Shown piece after piece: positions 10,807 through 19,856 of a stretch of DNA of 64,000 bases. Source of the DNA: Blastocatellia bacterium (GTDB taxonomy: Bacteria > Acidobacteriota > Blastocatellia > Pyrinomonadales > Pyrinomonadaceae); assembly GCA_003168335.1 (NCBI GenBank), contig PMSM01000006.1, positions 124,001 to 188,000 of the forward strand. The letters are read 5' to 3'. How positions within the stretch are numbered: the stretch's first letter is position 1; each line of letters opens with the position of its first letter. The translations under genes and the position numbers were made by a program. The notes below the pieces were generated by a model, which saw only the letters and a list, made by a program, of their open reading frames with translations, searched no databases and was not told the origin of the DNA.

Positions 10807-11171
10807 AATTTAGCAATTTCGTCGAGTGTTTTCTCAGGATCGTTGAGAATCCGCTCATTTGTGAACCGCAACACGCGCAAGCCTTGTGCGATCATGTATG
10901 CGTCGCGGTTTTGGTCATGATGCCACTGCTCATTTGGTTGATGCACTGGTCCGTCACACTCAATTGCTAACCGCGCCTCGTGACAATAGAAGTCTGCAAC
11001 GTAATCACCAAACTGATGTTGTCGTCTGAACTTGAACCCGAGTAACTGACGATTTCGAATTAGTTCCCAGAGCAGCGCTTCAGCGGATGTCTGTTTCTTT
11101 CTGAGTTCACGCGCACGTTCCTTCAACCCCGAAAACTGATATCCGCCACGGTACTGTCTTGCCTTTCTCAC
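10761..11171 (-). CDS. DUF559 (Vsr-like nuclease fold) protein
   Basis: A 136-residue protein of the DUF559 family, a PD-(D/E)xK/Vsr-like endonuclease fold. Family landmarks are AEALLWELIRNRQLLGFKFRRQ, the acidic FGDYVADFYCHEARLAIECDG (candidate D...ExD metal ligands), HDQNRDAYMIAQGLRVLRF and a final helix. The last ~14 residues, LPSPTGRGAGGEGL, are the translated CTCTCCC palindrome, so the tail is probably not native. The start is GTG at 11171, overlapping the TAG of the kinase by one base (TAGTG), which suggests coupled translation with the kinase gene. Biological role unknown; DUF559 genes are often found beside this same repeat type. Confidence 0.85.
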   Translation of the reverse strand: MRKARQYRGGYQFSGLKERARELRKKQTSAEALLWELIRNRQLLGFKFRRQHQFGDYVADFYCHEARLAIECDGPVHQPNEQWHHDQNRDAYMIAQGLRVLRFTNERILNDPEKTLDEIAKFLPSPTGRGAGGEGL

Positions 11172-13621
11172 TACCGCTCCTCATCACCCGACATAGGAGT
11201 AACGATACTACCGATGATCTCTTGATACTCCGGATCGTTGCGCAGCGAATCCCAATTCTTGTCACGCTCGAACCATGGCTTGTTTTCGTTTCCCAGTTCG
11301 ATTGCGCGACGCAGCCACTTCAGGGCCGGCTCGCGCTCGCTTTCGAGCGCATAAGCCGACGCCAACCAGTAGGCGACGTCGTGATCGGTGTCCGCAGTCT
11401 TGATCACTTCCTCAGTTATTTGCGCCCGGGCTTCATCGTGCCAGCCGAGGGCACTCAGGAAGGTCGCATAGATGGGCCGGATGCCGTCGAGTTGCGGATG
11501 CTGTTCCAGAACTTGTTCGAGGATCTCGGCCGCCTTGACCGGCTCGCCGCGATAATAGAGCGCGCGGGCCCGGAAAGTTCTGATGAGCGGATGATCGGGT
11601 TCCATTGCGGCGCCCGCGTCAAGTTCGGCCAGTGCTTCATCGTAGCGCGCCTGGTAGGTGAGCAGCCGGGCGCGGTTGTAGCTAACCACCACCCGCTCCG
11701 CCGGATTCAAACGGGCCATCCGATCCAAACTGCGCAGCGCTTTGTCATAATCGCCATCGAGCCGCGCCAGTACGCCCCGAGCAAAGTGTACTCCGACATC
11801 GTTGGGTGCTTCCTGCTTCAATTGATCGGCCGTGCGCCGGGCTTTCTCTTTCTCGCCGCGCGCCAGATAGATGAAGACCATGTGCATGCGCGCCTCAAGC
11901 AAATGAGGATCGAGTGCCAGGGCCTGTTCGAATGCGGCCTCTGCCTGAGCGTGATCGTCGGGATCGCCAAAGCCTTTCATGACGCGATTGGCATAGGCGG
12001 CGCCGAGCGCGCTGTGGGCCAGGGCAAACGAAGGATCAAGATATGCCGCTCGCTCAAAGTGCTCGATCGCTTCGTCGATATCCTTGCGGGCGACGGTGTG
12101 ATAGACGTAGCGGCCCATACAATCGCGGCCCCGCAGGTACTCTTCGTAAGCCTCGGCGTTCGCGGTCTTCTGCTGTTCCAGCCAGACCTTCTCGTCAGAG
12201 GTCAGTTCCAGACGCAGGCCATCACAAATCTCCTGAGTAATAGTGTCCTGGACGTTGATGATGTCGGTGGCGTCGGCGTCAATGCGATCGCTCCAAAGCA
12301 AATCGCCAGAGTCCACGTCTACCAGTTGCGCGGTCACCCGAATGCGATCGCCGGCCCGCAGAAAGCCCGCGGACAGGACGGCGGCGACGCTCATCTCGCG
12401 TCCTGCCTGGCGCGGATCGACTTGTACGCCCTGATACTTAACGATTTCCGAAGAGGGCCGCACGACCAGCGAGCGTACCCGCGCTAGTTCCGTGATGACC
12501 GCATCCGCCAGCGAGAATTCGTAAAAGCTCGATTGCGAATCGTTGTTGAGATTTTTGAAAGGAAGAATAGCGACACTTTTGCGCTCACGATCACCGAGGC
12601 TGGTTATCGGAGTGTCGTGCATCGGGCGCTCGGAAGTTGAGAGGCGTTGGGGCGCGGTCCGCTCGCCGGTTTTGCCGCGCAGCCAGCGCAGGGCCCGTCC
12701 CATGCGACCGGTGCCCGAAAGATGGCGCGGCGCCACGTGCGTGATGGGTTCGAATCCCGGCGCGCCGCCAGCCTCGACTTCGCGCAGCACCGCGCGCAAG
12801 TCATCGCGGAGTTCGCCGACTTTCTGGTAGCGCTGCCTGGGATCTTTTGCCAGCGTGTGATCGAGAATTACCTGTAGTTCCGCTGGGGCTCCGCCCGGTC
12901 GCGCTTCAGCCAACGGCTCCGGCTCGTCGTGAAGTACGGCGTGACGCACATCGATGCTGGTCTTTCCCTGAAACGGCCAGGTGCCAGTAAGCATCTCGTA
13001 AAGCAGCACGCCGGTGGAAAAGATGTCCGCGCGCTCATCGACGCGATCTCCCCGCGCCTGCTCTGGCGCCGCGTACGTAGCCGTACCGTAAGGAATACCC
13101 AACTCAGTCAGGTCGGTATGATGGATCCCACCAGGACCCCTGCCTTCAGCATCCATAAGTTTTGCCAGGCCAAAGTCGAGGATCTTTACCTGACCGGATG
13201 GGGTGACCATGACGTTGCCGGCTTTGACGTCGCGGTGGATGATGCCGCGCGCGTGCGCCGCGGCCAGCGCATCGGCGACCTGAATGGTAATCGAGAGGGC
13301 ACTGCGCAAATCGAGCGGCCGTCCGTTGACCAGGTCTCGGACGTTCTTCCCTTCGACAAACTGCATTGCAATGAAGTGAACGCCGTCGATATCGTTCAAA
13401 TCGAAAATGGTGCAGATATTCGGGTGATCAAGCGCCGACGCCAGTCGCGCTTCGCGCTCGAACCGTTTGAGGTTGGCTTCTTTGACAGTTAGTTCCGGGG
13501 GTAGGACTTTGATAACGACCGCGCGGCCGAGTTTGGTGTCGGTCGCCTTATAAACGGTTCCCTGCCCGCCGGCGCCAATCTTTTCGAGGATTCGGTAATT
13601 CCCAAGTTTTGCGCCGATCAT
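11171..13621 (-). CDS. Ser/Thr protein kinase with TolB-like and TPR regions
   Basis: An 816-residue cytosolic protein. Residues ~8-275 are a complete Hanks-type kinase: glycine loop GAGGQGTVYKA, VIKVL lysine, catalytic HRDVKAGNV, DFGLA and the APE-equivalent AAPEQARG. Then a linker and a region at ~345-460 (SVAILPFKNLNNDSQSSFYE) resembling the TolB-like domain seen in CadC/adenylate-cyclase-like TPR proteins. From ~500 to the end are about nine TPR-like repeats (for example AIEHFERAAYLDPSFALAHS). No membrane span is evident, unlike many PknB proteins. TPRs likely recruit partners or substrates. The 442-residue plus-strand ORF at 11159-12487 is its antisense shadow. The DUF559 gene overlaps its stop codon. 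Confidence 0.9.
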   Translation of the reverse strand: MIGAKLGNYRILEKIGAGGQGTVYKATDTKLGRAVVIKVLPPELTVKEANLKRFEREARLASALDHPNICTIFDLNDIDGVHFIAMQFVEGKNVRDLVNGRPLDLRSALSITIQVADALAAAHARGIIHRDVKAGNVMVTPSGQVKILDFGLAKLMDAEGRGPGGIHHTDLTELGIPYGTATYAAPEQARGDRVDERADIFSTGVLLYEMLTGTWPFQGKTSIDVRHAVLHDEPEPLAEARPGGAPAELQVILDHTLAKDPRQRYQKVGELRDDLRAVLREVEAGGAPGFEPITHVAPRHLSGTGRMGRALRWLRGKTGERTAPQRLSTSERPMHDTPITSLGDRERKSVAILPFKNLNNDSQSSFYEFSLADAVITELARVRSLVVRPSSEIVKYQGVQVDPRQAGREMSVAAVLSAGFLRAGDRIRVTAQLVDVDSGDLLWSDRIDADATDIINVQDTITQEICDGLRLELTSDEKVWLEQQKTANAEAYEEYLRGRDCMGRYVYHTVARKDIDEAIEHFERAAYLDPSFALAHSALGAAYANRVMKGFGDPDDHAQAEAAFEQALALDPHLLEARMHMVFIYLARGEKEKARRTADQLKQEAPNDVGVHFARGVLARLDGDYDKALRSLDRMARLNPAERVVVSYNRARLLTYQARYDEALAELDAGAAMEPDHPLIRTFRARALYYRGEPVKAAEILEQVLEQHPQLDGIRPIYATFLSALGWHDEARAQITEEVIKTADTDHDVAYWLASAYALESEREPALKWLRRAIELGNENKPWFERDKNWDSLRNDPEYQEIIGSIVTPMSGDEER

Positions 13622-13709
13622 TCCTGGCTATATTAAACTCCCGCGACGCGATGACTGCAACCGATCCGGGTTTGAGTGAGTATCTAGTCGCACATCAAGT
13701 AAGGACAAT

Positions 13710-13824
13710 CTCATTAGCACCTTGCTTCAGCAAGGTGTTATCAGGCGCGCGCCGGATCAGTCAACCGTTGGGTTAGATCATCAGTGCTCTCGTGGCACCT
13801 CGCTCAAGCGAGGTGCGAATGAGA
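13710..13824. repeat. Nested palindromic repeat upstream of the kinase
   Basis: Two hairpins (CACCTTGCTTCAGCAAGGTG and GCACCTCGCTCAAGCGAGGTGC) also pair with each other as outer arms (TCTCATTAGCACCT with AGGTGCGAATGAGA). It fills the 222-bp gap between kinase start and the MFS gene stop. A kinase promoter must be nearby but is not identifiable. Confidence 0.75.
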
Positions 13825-13843
13825 CCAGGTCAGTCAGTTCCGC

Positions 13844-15070
13844 TCATCTCATCCCATGAGCGATCTTCGTCGCTTCCGGCAGTCCACGCAAACGCAGCAT
13901 CGAAATCACGCCGAACAAAGGTCCGGGCGCGAGAATCATGAACGCATAGCGCCAGCCAACCAGATTGACGAAGCGCGGGATCAACTCAATCGAGATCGTC
14001 GTCAACAGAAACCCGAGACACGTTTGAATCGTCAGCGCCGTGCCGATGTACTGTGGATCCCCAAGCTCGGTCACGCAAGCCGAGAATTGGGCTGAGTCCG
14101 CAACCACGCTCGCTCCCCAAATCGCCGCGACGAGCAAAAGCAGGATCGGACTTGCGCCGAACGTGAAACCAATAACCAGACAGCAACTGCCGCTGATCGC
14201 CATCGCCCATGAGGTAACGACGGTGCGGCCGGCACGGTCAGCAATTAGCCCCGCGATGACGCAGCCCGCGGCGCCGCAACCGATCACCAGGAACGAAGCG
14301 ACTTCGGCCAGTGACGAGTCGCTCTTGCGAAGTGACAGGCTGGCGCGAATCATAAACGGGATCCATGTCCACATCGCGTAGAGTTCCCACATGTGACCTA
14401 AGTAACCCAGGTTCGCCAGACGCATACCGCGATTACCAAAAACTTTGGCGACTTGTTTCCAATCAAAGCGCGCCGCCGGCAACGCGTACGGTCCATCGCC
14501 GACAAAGAACAGCACGACCAGACCACCGATGACCGCGAGCAACGAGATGAACAGCACGTTGTGGCGCCAGTTCTGGCTGCCAAGTCCGTTAACCAGATAA
14601 GGCGTCGCTTTGCCCAGCGTCAGTGAGCCGACCAGCACTCCGAGCGCCAGCCCGCGTCCGTGTCGAAACCACGTGGCCAGAATTTTCATTGCGGGCGGAT
14701 AAACACCAGCCAAGAACATACCCGTAAGAAAGCGCAAAGAAATTCCTACGGACACATCATGGGCAAAGAATCCGAAGGCGCCATTGCAGATGGCCGCGGC
14801 GATCGCTGTCAGGGTGAACAAATGACGGGGGCTGATGACATCGGGAAGATTCAGGAGCGCGCTCAGCAAAGTTCCGGCGACAAAGCCGAGTTGCACCGAG
14901 AGCGTCAGCCAACTCGCTGCACCTTCACTTAAATTCCATTCTTTCGTCAGTGCCGGCACCACAGCCGAGCCACTGAACCAAAGCGACATGCCCAGCAGTT
15001 CAGCTAGCGCCAGCAACGCGAGCGTGCGCCAGCGTGACGTGTTTGAATTCTCAGACGAAGGAATTTGCAA
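13844..15070 (-). CDS. Major facilitator superfamily transporter
   Basis: A 408-residue integral membrane protein with about twelve hydrophobic segments in two halves. The first span carries LALLALAELLGMSLWFSGSA, typical of an MFS subgroup related to NarK-like and cyanate-like carriers. The loop between spans 2 and 3 and the central RFDWKQVAKVFGNRG loop are the expected cytosolic features, and GLIADRAGRTVV in the second half is the MFS motif-A equivalent. Substrate cannot be assigned. It is flanked on both sides by palindromic repeats and appears to be a single-gene unit. Confidence 0.88.
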   Translation of the reverse strand: MQIPSSENSNTSRWRTLALLALAELLGMSLWFSGSAVVPALTKEWNLSEGAASWLTLSVQLGFVAGTLLSALLNLPDVISPRHLFTLTAIAAAICNGAFGFFAHDVSVGISLRFLTGMFLAGVYPPAMKILATWFRHGRGLALGVLVGSLTLGKATPYLVNGLGSQNWRHNVLFISLLAVIGGLVVLFFVGDGPYALPAARFDWKQVAKVFGNRGMRLANLGYLGHMWELYAMWTWIPFMIRASLSLRKSDSSLAEVASFLVIGCGAAGCVIAGLIADRAGRTVVTSWAMAISGSCCLVIGFTFGASPILLLLVAAIWGASVVADSAQFSACVTELGDPQYIGTALTIQTCLGFLLTTISIELIPRFVNLVGWRYAFMILAPGPLFGVISMLRLRGLPEATKIAHGMR

Positions 15071-15104
15071 GCCGGAGATTGTAACGCAAAGGTGAAGGCG
15101 CGTG

Positions 15105-15300
15105 TTTAGTAAAACATTCGCGGCTTTGCCGCCGCACAGTGCGGAAAGCCTATGGCTTTCCGGCAGCCACTTTCATTTTTCTATGAGGCTGCGCCTCGTC
15201 ACTTCAGCGAAGCAGAGCCTCGCAAAGAGATTCAACTACTCCATCCCCGGAAAGGCGAAGCCTTTCTGCACTGGCTGGGCGGCTGAGCCGCTAAGAACAA
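15105..15300. repeat. Mosaic of short palindromes
   Basis: The 269-bp space holds successive palindromes: GGCTTTGCCGCC, GGAAAGCCTATGGCTTTCC, GAGGCTGCGCCTC, AAAGGCGAAGCCTTT and GGCGGCTGAGCCGC. They are short inverted units packed end to end. No gene is supported. Confidence 0.7.
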
Positions 15301-15339
15301 ATGACTTTTGATTGGTCGGGTGCAGGAGAACGATTGCAT

Positions 15340-17037
15340 CTATGCCACCGCTTCAATTCGCGGCCTGACGAAAGTGGGCGGAAGTACTTCGCGGGTGCGC
15401 TTGCAACGCTTGTCAGCATACATAGCCCGATCGGCGAGGGCCATTAATTCTTCAATTGAGTGGCTCGCTTCATCGTCGAAGTGTGCGAGGCCGACGCTGA
15501 TCGACAAATCGTAAGGACGATTTCGCCGCGAGTTGCAGGCAGTAAACTTTTCCTGCAGGCGAAGCGTGAGTGATTCCGCTTCTTCCTCGGGACCGATTGC
15601 GGCCAGCACGACAAACTCGTCGCCGCCGAGACGTGCCAGAATGTCAGAGCTGCGGAACGCTTCCTTGAAAATTTCAGCAGCCGTAACCAGGGCCCGGTCA
15701 CCTTCGTGGTGGCCCAGCGAGTCGTTAATCTCTTTCAATCCGTCGAGGTCGGCATAGAGGATCACCGGCACCTTTTCGTTGCGGCGGATGGCCGCCAGGT
15801 GCTGCTCCGTCACTGCCAGGAAACCGCGCCGGTTATAAAGACCGGTGAGTTCATCGACGAGCGAGAGGCTCTGTAGCGCCGCCTCAGCACGTTTCCGCTC
15901 AGTGATGTCCTGAATCTGAAAGATGAAATGCGCGGGATTGTTATCTGAGTCGCGCACCAGCGAAACACTATTCAAAGCCCAGACGATCTGGCCAAGGCGA
16001 TGCACGTAACGCTTTTCGACCTGCGACGTCGGCGTTTCGCCCTGCATCAGGCGATAGAGGTTAGCCAGGTCGCTCCCCAAATCATCGGCATGGGTAACAG
16101 CCTGGAAGTTTGAACCCAGCAACTCCTGCTCGCTATATCCGATCAGTTCGCACAACGAACGGTTCACGCGCAGCCACGCGCCCTGCGGCGAAACCAGGGC
16201 CATGCCGATGGCGGCATAGTCAAAAGCATTGCGAAAGTGTTCTTCGGTTTCCCGCAACGCTCTGCCGATGCGTTCCTGTTCGGCGATGTGGCGGTTGAGT
16301 TCCTCGACGTGACGGCGCGCCAGTTCGGCTTGCGCGGCGGCGCCCTCGACGTTTTTCATGTACGTCCAGTAAGTGAAGTAGACGATCGCGATGATCGGAA
16401 TCGTGGCGCTAAAAGCAAAGAAGCCAACGTTGCCGATGAACCGGGCGACGATGCCCGCCGCCGAGGCGCCCGCGAAATATGTAAGCGACGTCCACATGAA
16501 GTTCTTTCGCCAGGTGGACCAGACAGGTTCGCCGGCTTTGAGCGCGGAACTCGTGGCCACGAGAATCGAATTGACTGCATACTGCACGACCGCCATGGCG
16601 CAAAGCGCGACCACATAGTTGGAAGAATAAACGTCGCGCCACGTAAGCGTTTCTCCAAAGCAAAGCCGCAGGGTCCAAACCGTAAGGAACGTTGCGCACG
16701 CCATGACGCCGGCATTGAAAAGATGCGTTTGCACTTTGTTGCTAATGCGCACCGAGGAACAAAGCGCTTCGGTAGTGGCGAGCACGATGGCTGCCTCTCC
16801 GCCGAAAAGCAGCAGCGACAGGAACACGAACGTGTCTGAAACCGAGATGTGGGCTTTGACGCGCGGGATCGGAATGCTCAAACGCGGACCGATCAGGACG
16901 GTGGCGAGGGCCAACAGCAGGAAGCGAATATCAATCTGTGCGAAGGACAGGCGAGCGCCTGAGAACACCACGACGGCGGTGCCGGCGGTGATCACGATCC
17001 AAACAAAAATGTGGTTTAGTCGGGAGGTACGCATCAT
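15340..17037 (-). CDS. Membrane-bound PAS-GGDEF diguanylate cyclase
   Basis: A 565-residue signalling protein. The N-terminal ~220 residues contain about six membrane spans of MASE type. A short coiled-coil (AAAQAELARRHVEELNRHIAEQ) leads to a PAS domain (~265-385; NAFDYAAIGMALVSPQGAW, ending DITERKRAEAAL). The C-terminal GGDEF domain (~395-550) has the intact active site RLGGDEFVVLA, so c-di-GMP synthesis is expected, and an RSSD sequence at the I-site position, indicating product inhibition. The membrane and PAS regions presumably sense an unidentified signal. It lies divergent from the glycosyltransferase gene; c-di-GMP control of exopolysaccharide synthesis is a common pairing, here only inferred. 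Confidence 0.92.
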   Translation of the reverse strand: MMRTSRLNHIFVWIVITAGTAVVVFSGARLSFAQIDIRFLLLALATVLIGPRLSIPIPRVKAHISVSDTFVFLSLLLFGGEAAIVLATTEALCSSVRISNKVQTHLFNAGVMACATFLTVWTLRLCFGETLTWRDVYSSNYVVALCAMAVVQYAVNSILVATSSALKAGEPVWSTWRKNFMWTSLTYFAGASAAGIVARFIGNVGFFAFSATIPIIAIVYFTYWTYMKNVEGAAAQAELARRHVEELNRHIAEQERIGRALRETEEHFRNAFDYAAIGMALVSPQGAWLRVNRSLCELIGYSEQELLGSNFQAVTHADDLGSDLANLYRLMQGETPTSQVEKRYVHRLGQIVWALNSVSLVRDSDNNPAHFIFQIQDITERKRAEAALQSLSLVDELTGLYNRRGFLAVTEQHLAAIRRNEKVPVILYADLDGLKEINDSLGHHEGDRALVTAAEIFKEAFRSSDILARLGGDEFVVLAAIGPEEEAESLTLRLQEKFTACNSRRNRPYDLSISVGLAHFDDEASHSIEELMALADRAMYADKRCKRTREVLPPTFVRPRIEAVA

Positions 17038-17226
17038 TCAAGCGGGCGGGAGGAGACCTCCGCCCCATGCGCGCAATTCGCAACGAGCGTTCCACGCCCA
17101 GATAGCTGAAATCCTTGAGCAAAAATGAGAATCTTCCCGGCGAGACCAGTTGGAGTGGTCAGAAAGGTAACATCAATGTGGCGGGCGTTACTCAATCTGA
17201 ACGGTCGCGGCCGATCTTTCGCGCTG

Positions 17227-17278
17227 GTTTAGAGTCGGGCTAACGCCCGACCAGGCAGCCGGTTGCCCCCTTCTAAAC
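17227..17278. repeat. 52-bp palindromic repeat, GTTTAG...CTAAAC family
   Basis: A 52-bp unit with ends GTTTAG and CTAAAC and internal GTCGGGCTAACGCCCGAC. It is the same length as the copies at 31449 and 47935. The surrounding 387-bp region between the divergent GGDEF and glycosyltransferase genes contains no other feature I can support. Confidence 0.8.
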
Positions 17279-17424
17279 CACTTTATTTCGGCAAAACGAA
17301 TCCGAGTGAAGTCGGTACTCCAGGCATCAATTTTGAGTCAGCGCCGCCACTGCGTTAGAATCCAACGCCCGTCTTGATTTAATCAGCGGCCGCACAGAAC
17401 GAAGACCTCAAAGAACTAAACCAG

Positions 17425-19104
17425 ATGTTAGCAATGCTTGCCACGAATGTTAGTCCGCTTACGAGCAGTCTCTGTATCGAGTCTGGCGCGTACTGCGTTC
17501 ATCCCCTGACGGGCAATCTTTGCATTGACTCTCCCGGGTTCTGCGACCTCATTGACAAGACTTCGGCGAACATCAGCCCGCTCTATCAACTCGATGCTTT
17601 CGATTGGACCGTCCTGATCATTTACTTTGGCATCCTGACGGTCCTGGCGATCTATGGCATCTATCGCGTCAAGCAAGTGATTGATTTCTGGCGATACTCG
17701 AGGTTCCCGCCCAAACCAAAGGGCGAGTTCACCGCCGGCGAGTTGCCACACATCACGGTGCAACTTCCACTCTTCAACGAGATGTACGTGGTCGAACGTC
17801 TGGTCAAAGCTGTGACCGAGATCGATTACCCCCGCGACTACATGGAAATTCAGGTGCTGGACGATTCAACCGATGAAACGGTGGGCATCGCGCGCGCGAC
17901 GGTCGCGAAGTACGCGGCCCGGGGTTTCGACATCCACTACATTCATCGTGACGATCGCACGGGGTTCAAGGCGGGCGCTCTCGAGAACGGCATGAAGACC
18001 GCGAAAGGAAGATTGATTGCGATCTTCGATGCCGACTTTGTGCCTAAGCCGGATTTCCTGCGCAAGCTGATTCACCACTTCACTGATCCGATCGTCGGCT
18101 GCGCTCAGATGCGCTGGTCGCACATCAACGGTTCTTACAACCTGCTGACCCGCCTGCAGACCATCATGCTCGATGGGCACTTTGTGGTTGAGCAAACCAC
18201 CCGGAATCGCTCCGGGAATTTCTTCAACTTCAATGGCACTGCGGGAATCTGGCGGCGCGAAGCGATTGAGATGAGCGGCGGCTGGCAGCACGACACGCTC
18301 ACCGAAGACACCGACTTGAGTTTTCGAGCACAGTTGATGGGCTGGCGATTCGTTTATCTGCTGGACGAAGAAGCGCCAGCGGAAATCCCGGTTGAGATCA
18401 ATGCCTTCAAAGCGCAACAGCGCCGTTGGGCCAAGGGCGTACTGCAAGTTTGGTTCAAGCTTTACAAGCGCATCTGGGCCGCGCCGCTGCCGCTGCGGGT
18501 AAAACTTGAGATGTTCTTTCGCTTGACGGGCAACATCAGCTACCCGCTGATGATCGTGGCCAGCTTCATGCAGTTTCCGCTGTTGCTGGTGCGATACAAC
18601 CAGGGTCTGCACCAACTGATGATGCTCGATGTGCCGTTGCTTTTCTTCTCGACAGTTTCGGTAGTCCTTTTTTACGGCACGGCCGTCTGGTATCTGGACA
18701 AGAAACGGGGCATGCGTTTACTGCATTTGCCGCTGGTGATGGGCCTCGGGATTGGACTGGCTTTCTCGAACGCGCGCGCAGTATTGGAGGCGCTGGCCGG
18801 CGTCAAGTCTGACTTTGTGCGCACGCCGAAGTACCAGGTCGAAAAAACTGACGATGAATCCTGGAAGAAAAAGAAATACCAGCGCAAGCATGGCTGGCTG
18901 CCGCTGCTCGAGTTGAGCTTTGCGCTTTATTTTGTTTTGGCGATTGCTTACGCGGTGCGCATGCACATGTGGGGTCCGATTGCGTTTCTGCTTTTGTTCT
19001 GCTTCGGCTATGGGTACATGGGGACGATGAGTTTGCTGCAAACCGCCGGCGGTCAGCGCCTGAGTTCGGTCTGGCGTCGAGGCGGGGCAGTAGCCCGACC
19101 GTAA
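17425..19104 (+). CDS. Family 2 processive-type glycosyltransferase (cellulose synthase-like)
   Basis: A 559-residue inner-membrane enzyme. After one span (~54-75, LIIYFGILTVLAIYGIYRV), a GT-A catalytic domain shows the conserved series: QLPLFNEMYVVERLV, VLDDSTDET, IFDADFVP (DxD), the GTAGIWRR acceptor motif, TEDTDLSFR and QQRRWAKG (QxxRW). Three or more spans follow. This is the CslA/mannan-synthase-like branch, using a nucleotide sugar to make and export a beta-linked glycan or glycolipid; the product is not predictable. The ~45 residues before the first span are unusual: LCIESGAYCVHP is echoed by LCIDSPGFCDLI, giving four paired cysteines. The start at ATG 17425 is retained for lack of a better one. 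Confidence 0.9.
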   Translation: MLAMLATNVSPLTSSLCIESGAYCVHPLTGNLCIDSPGFCDLIDKTSANISPLYQLDAFDWTVLIIYFGILTVLAIYGIYRVKQVIDFWRYSRFPPKPKGEFTAGELPHITVQLPLFNEMYVVERLVKAVTEIDYPRDYMEIQVLDDSTDETVGIARATVAKYAARGFDIHYIHRDDRTGFKAGALENGMKTAKGRLIAIFDADFVPKPDFLRKLIHHFTDPIVGCAQMRWSHINGSYNLLTRLQTIMLDGHFVVEQTTRNRSGNFFNFNGTAGIWRREAIEMSGGWQHDTLTEDTDLSFRAQLMGWRFVYLLDEEAPAEIPVEINAFKAQQRRWAKGVLQVWFKLYKRIWAAPLPLRVKLEMFFRLTGNISYPLMIVASFMQFPLLLVRYNQGLHQLMMLDVPLLFFSTVSVVLFYGTAVWYLDKKRGMRLLHLPLVMGLGIGLAFSNARAVLEALAGVKSDFVRTPKYQVEKTDDESWKKKKYQRKHGWLPLLELSFALYFVLAIAYAVRMHMWGPIAFLLLFCFGYGYMGTMSLLQTAGGQRLSSVWRRGGAVARP

Positions 19105-19298
19105 GACAGGACTCATGAAAATGCTCCGGAACATTGCCCTTCCCTCACGGTCGGGCCGGTGCGCCGGGCGCTCACGGGGGAGCGTTCATCAAAGTTGGTC
19201 GTAACCCGATTCCCGCTCGGCGCGTCTTAGGTACCGAACTCGCAATTAGAGTCTCGATCGCGCAGACAAGCGAATACACACTAACGGAGGAATTTCTA

Positions 19299-19835
19299 AT
19301 GAAAAGACTGTTCTTGATTGCCGGACTGATGACCGCGTTCGGGCTCGCCGTGTTGGCCGCCAGCGCTGCATCAGCTAATTTCGCCGGCACCTGGTCGCTG
19401 GACAAAGCGAAGAGCCAGGGCCTTAACCCTCGTCTTCAGGGCGCTGACAAAGTGACGTGGACGATCACGCAGGACGCTGCGACGATGTCCATCGACCAGA
19501 AAGTGGAAGGCGGACAGCCGCCGGCTGGTGGCGGTGGTGGTGGCGGCGGCGCACGGCCTCCGGCTGGTCCCACAGCTTACAAGCTTGACGGCAGTGAAAC
19601 TTCTGCGGAGATGGGACAAGGTGGAAAAATGACGCTCAAAGCCACTTGGGCCGGCGATGCTCTCGAGTTGTCGAGGAAGACCAGCTTCACCGCTCAAGAT
19701 GGTAGTGAACGTACCAGCAACACCACGCAGAAGCTGTCACTGTCAGGCGACGGCAAAGTTCTGACCGCTGTCGTCCACAGTGAAGGTGGCCGAGGCGGCC
19801 CGACGGACTCGACACTGGTCTTCAACAAGCAGTAG
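19299..19835 (+). CDS. Secreted glycine-rich protein, tandem paralogue 1
   Basis: A 178-residue protein of unknown function starting at ATG 19299, not at the track start 19134. The choice rests on the GGAGG 8 bases upstream and on a signal peptide MKRLFLIAGLMTAFGLAVLA that is repeated in the next gene. The mature part begins NFAGTWSLDKAKSQGLN, a pattern of lipocalin-like or small beta-barrel secreted proteins. It then has a nine-glycine run between two halves and a C-terminal LSLSGDGKVLTAVVHSEGG. No cysteines or catalytic motif stand out. The paralogue follows after 21 bp with the same leader arrangement, so the two form a duplicated operon. Confidence 0.82.
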   Translation: MKRLFLIAGLMTAFGLAVLAASAASANFAGTWSLDKAKSQGLNPRLQGADKVTWTITQDAATMSIDQKVEGGQPPAGGGGGGGGARPPAGPTAYKLDGSETSAEMGQGGKMTLKATWAGDALELSRKTSFTAQDGSERTSNTTQKLSLSGDGKVLTAVVHSEGGRGGPTDSTLVFNKQ

Positions 19836-19856
19836 GTTTTAACGGAGGATTTTTTA

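Noticed and set aside
10544-10920. ORFs in the CTCTCCC repeat cluster
   Set aside because: Translations of palindromic repeats (GEGPGERA, GRGAGGEG types), not genes.
11159-12487. 442-residue plus-strand ORF
   Set aside because: It lies wholly antisense to the kinase-TPR gene, whose motifs are intact. It has no ribosome binding site and its protein shows no recognisable family; it is a codon-bias shadow.
16237-16839. 200-residue plus-strand ORF
   Set aside because: Antisense to the PAS/membrane region of the GGDEF protein.
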